The translations under genes were made by a program, and so were the position numbers. Shown in pieces: positions 6,927-8,360 of a DNA stretch of 8,360 nucleotides. Within the stretch, counting starts at the first letter, position 1, and each line of letters starts with the position of its first letter. The notes beneath the pieces were generated by a model. The model was not told where the DNA came from, made no database searches, and saw only the letters and a list, made by a program, of their open reading frames with translations. This DNA is from Alistipes sp. (GTDB lineage Bacteria > Bacteroidota > Bacteroidia > Bacteroidales > Rikenellaceae). The DNA lies in the NCBI GenBank assembly GCA_017391185.1, contig JAFOZN010000081.1:1-8360 (forward strand), in the 5' to 3' direction.

Positions 6927-8302
6927 ATTTTCTTCACCAGTCCGAAGAGTTTGTAAGGCATATATCTGAATGGCAGATCGAGCCACGTAGGGGTTACCAC
7001 CACAGCCCTGCGATGCGAGAAGCAGTCGAAACTCAAGCGACCATGGTATGAGCCCATGCCCGAATTACCCACTCCGCCGAATGGCAGATTCTCGTTTGCG
7101 ATATGCATAATGGTATCGTTGATACAAGCTCCACCCGAAGAGGTGCGAGAGATCATGCGCCAACCCTCAGCCTCAGAGCCGAAATAATAGAATGCCAAAG
7201 GCTTCTCACGCTCGGTGATGAACTTCAACACCTGCTCCTTGCGCTCGAAAGTGATCATAGGCAACACGGGGCCAAAGATCTCCTCCTGCATAACGCTCGA
7301 CTCAGGATCGACATCCGCCAAAAGCGTAGGGGCGATATATCGCTCCTCGGCCAAAGTCTCGCCGCCATAGACCACCTTTCCATCGTTGAGATAGCCCGCC
7401 ACACGATCAAAAGCTCGATCATTGACCAGACGCACATAGTGCTGACTCTGACGTGGATCCTCGCCATGCAGACGCTTGATGGCACGTGCAAAGGCCTCCA
7501 CAAACTCCTCACGCTTAGACTCATGTATTAACAGATAGTCGGGTGCGATACAAGTCTGACCAGCGTTGAGACTCTTGCCCCAAGCTATGCGCAAGGCTGC
7601 ACGCTCCACATCGGCACTCTTATCCACGATGCAAGGGCTCTTGCCACCCAGCTCCAACACCACAGGGGTAAGATTTTTGGCTGCCGCCTCCATCACGATG
7701 CGACCAAGCGAAGGGCTACCCGTAAAGAAGATTATATCCCATCTCTGCTCCAAGAGCATACCGTTGACCTCACGATTGCCCTGCACGCACGCCACATAAC
7801 GCTCCTCGAAGGTCTCTTCGATCATCTGCTCGATAATCTTCGACACCTCAGGCACATAGGGCGAAGGTTTCAACACCGCCGTACATCCTGCCGAGATAGC
7901 ACCCACCAAAGGGTTGAGCAACAACTGCACGGGATAGTTCCAAGGCGAGATGATAAGCGACTGCCCCAAAGGCTCGCTCACGATATGGCTGTGCGAAGGG
8001 GTCATCTTTAGCGGAGTGGAGCGTCTTTGGCGCTTCATCCACGATTTAAGATGCCTAAGGTGGTTTCTAACCTCTCCCTCGACAATACTAAGCTCGGTGA
8101 GGATAGCCTCCTGCTCCGATTTGTGCAGGTCATGCCACAGAGCCTCGCAGAGAGGCTTCTGCCACTTGCGCAACGCCGCGCCCAGAGCCTTGAGTTGCTT
8201 GACTCTGAAGTCGTAGTCGAGCGTAGCCCCTGAGTGGAAAAACTCACGCTGAGCGTTATGAATCGAGATTATACTCTGAAGTGATGTGTTTTCGATTGCC
8301 AT
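6920..8302 (-). CDS. NAD(P)-dependent aldehyde dehydrogenase, class 3 (ALDH3) type
   Basis: Oxidises an aldehyde to the carboxylic acid with NAD(P)+. At 460 residues it has the length of ALDH3-type enzymes, shorter than the usual 480-500 of other ALDH classes. Visible signatures: SPWNYP with the oxyanion-hole Asn122; KPSP with the cofactor Lys145; FFTGS (192-196) at the Rossmann turn; LELGGKSP with the general base Glu217; NAGQTC with the catalytic Cys251; EEIFGPV (340-346) with the ribose-binding Glu341 and Phe343; and LPFGGVGNSGMG (406-417). The C-terminus carries the RLSFDCFSHRRAV block found in ALDH3 and coniferyl-aldehyde-dehydrogenase-like proteins, then a short amphipathic tail. All catalytic residues are intact. 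The ATG at 8302 has AAAGAG seven bases upstream. It starts 14 bases after the stop of a partial gene and shows no promoter of its own, so cotranscription with that gene is likely. The substrate cannot be told; medium- or long-chain or aromatic aldehydes are plausible for the class. Confidence 0.94.
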   Translation of the reverse strand: MAIENTSLQSIISIHNAQREFFHSGATLDYDFRVKQLKALGAALRKWQKPLCEALWHDLHKSEQEAILTELSIVEGEVRNHLRHLKSWMKRQRRSTPLKMTPSHSHIVSEPLGQSLIISPWNYPVQLLLNPLVGAISAGCTAVLKPSPYVPEVSKIIEQMIEETFEERYVACVQGNREVNGMLLEQRWDIIFFTGSPSLGRIVMEAAAKNLTPVVLELGGKSPCIVDKSADVERAALRIAWGKSLNAGQTCIAPDYLLIHESKREEFVEAFARAIKRLHGEDPRQSQHYVRLVNDRAFDRVAGYLNDGKVVYGGETLAEERYIAPTLLADVDPESSVMQEEIFGPVLPMITFERKEQVLKFITEREKPLAFYYFGSEAEGWRMISRTSSGGACINDTIMHIANENLPFGGVGNSGMGSYHGRLSFDCFSHRRAVVVTPTWLDLPFRYMPYKLFGLVKKIL

Positions 8303-8316
8303 GATTCTACTCTTTA

Positions 8317-8360
8317 TTAGTTTTTGCGACCTGTAAAGTGATCCATCGTCTTATAGATAC
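8317..8360 (-). CDS. 3' end of an unidentified upstream gene
   Basis: On the minus strand the last bases of the window read as an open frame ending ...IYKTMDHFTGRKN and a TAA at 8319-8317, 14 bases before the aldehyde dehydrogenase ATG. Tight spacing and same orientation fit an upstream gene in the same operon. Only 13-14 codons are visible and the family is not recognised. A competing frame (...ITLQVAKTNKE, stop TAG at 8309-8307) cannot be ruled out, so this is a tentative call. Confidence 0.35.
   Translation of the reverse strand, partial: IYKTMDHFTGRKN

Noticed and set aside
7103..7531. 142-residue plus-strand open frame antisense to the aldehyde dehydrogenase
   Set aside because: It is the mirror of a highly conserved enzyme sequence and has no family features or start signals.

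Overview
The window looks like chromosomal DNA from a member of the Bacteroidota, probably Bacteroidales. The best evidence is a promoter of the Bacteroides type: TTTG, 19 bases, then TAnnTTTG, at 6896-6926 on the minus strand. Supporting evidence is the scarcity of well-placed Shine-Dalgarno sequences, A-rich leaders, and a DUF5077/DUF3472 secreted protein of a kind common in that phylum. Genus cannot be decided from the sequence. Gene density is high, no stretch over about 105 bases lacks a gene, and no RNA gene, CRISPR array, insertion sequence or prophage was seen.

The left part (1-3416, plus strand) is one gene group: a urea transporter whose 5' end lies outside the window, then a compact ECF-type transition-metal importer made of CbiM/NikM with a fused C-terminal PDGLE (N-type) domain, CbiQ, and the ATPase CbiO. 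Spacings are 49 bases, a 17-base overlap, and 14 bases. Urea uptake next to metal uptake points to nickel supply for a urease, whose genes would be expected just upstream. That pairing is an inference; no urease gene is visible here.

The right part (3407-8360, minus strand) runs convergently towards the first group. In transcription order it holds the tail of an unidentified gene, a class 3-type aldehyde dehydrogenase, a DUF5077-DUF3472 secreted protein with its own promoter and its own intrinsic terminator, and a 649-residue membrane protein joining an N-terminal FUSC/aromatic-acid-exporter-like half to a complete MFS transporter resembling the phosphate:H+ symporter and sugar porter branches. 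The last gene overlaps the end of cbiO tail to tail by 10 bases. These minus-strand genes show no obvious shared pathway.

The most unusual item is the FUSC-MFS fusion. Also worth a second look are the urea transporter, which keeps TxPF but lacks the LP of its signature in both repeats, and the metal importer with its N-component fused onto the substrate-binding subunit. I found no convincing evidence of a wholly new multi-gene system.
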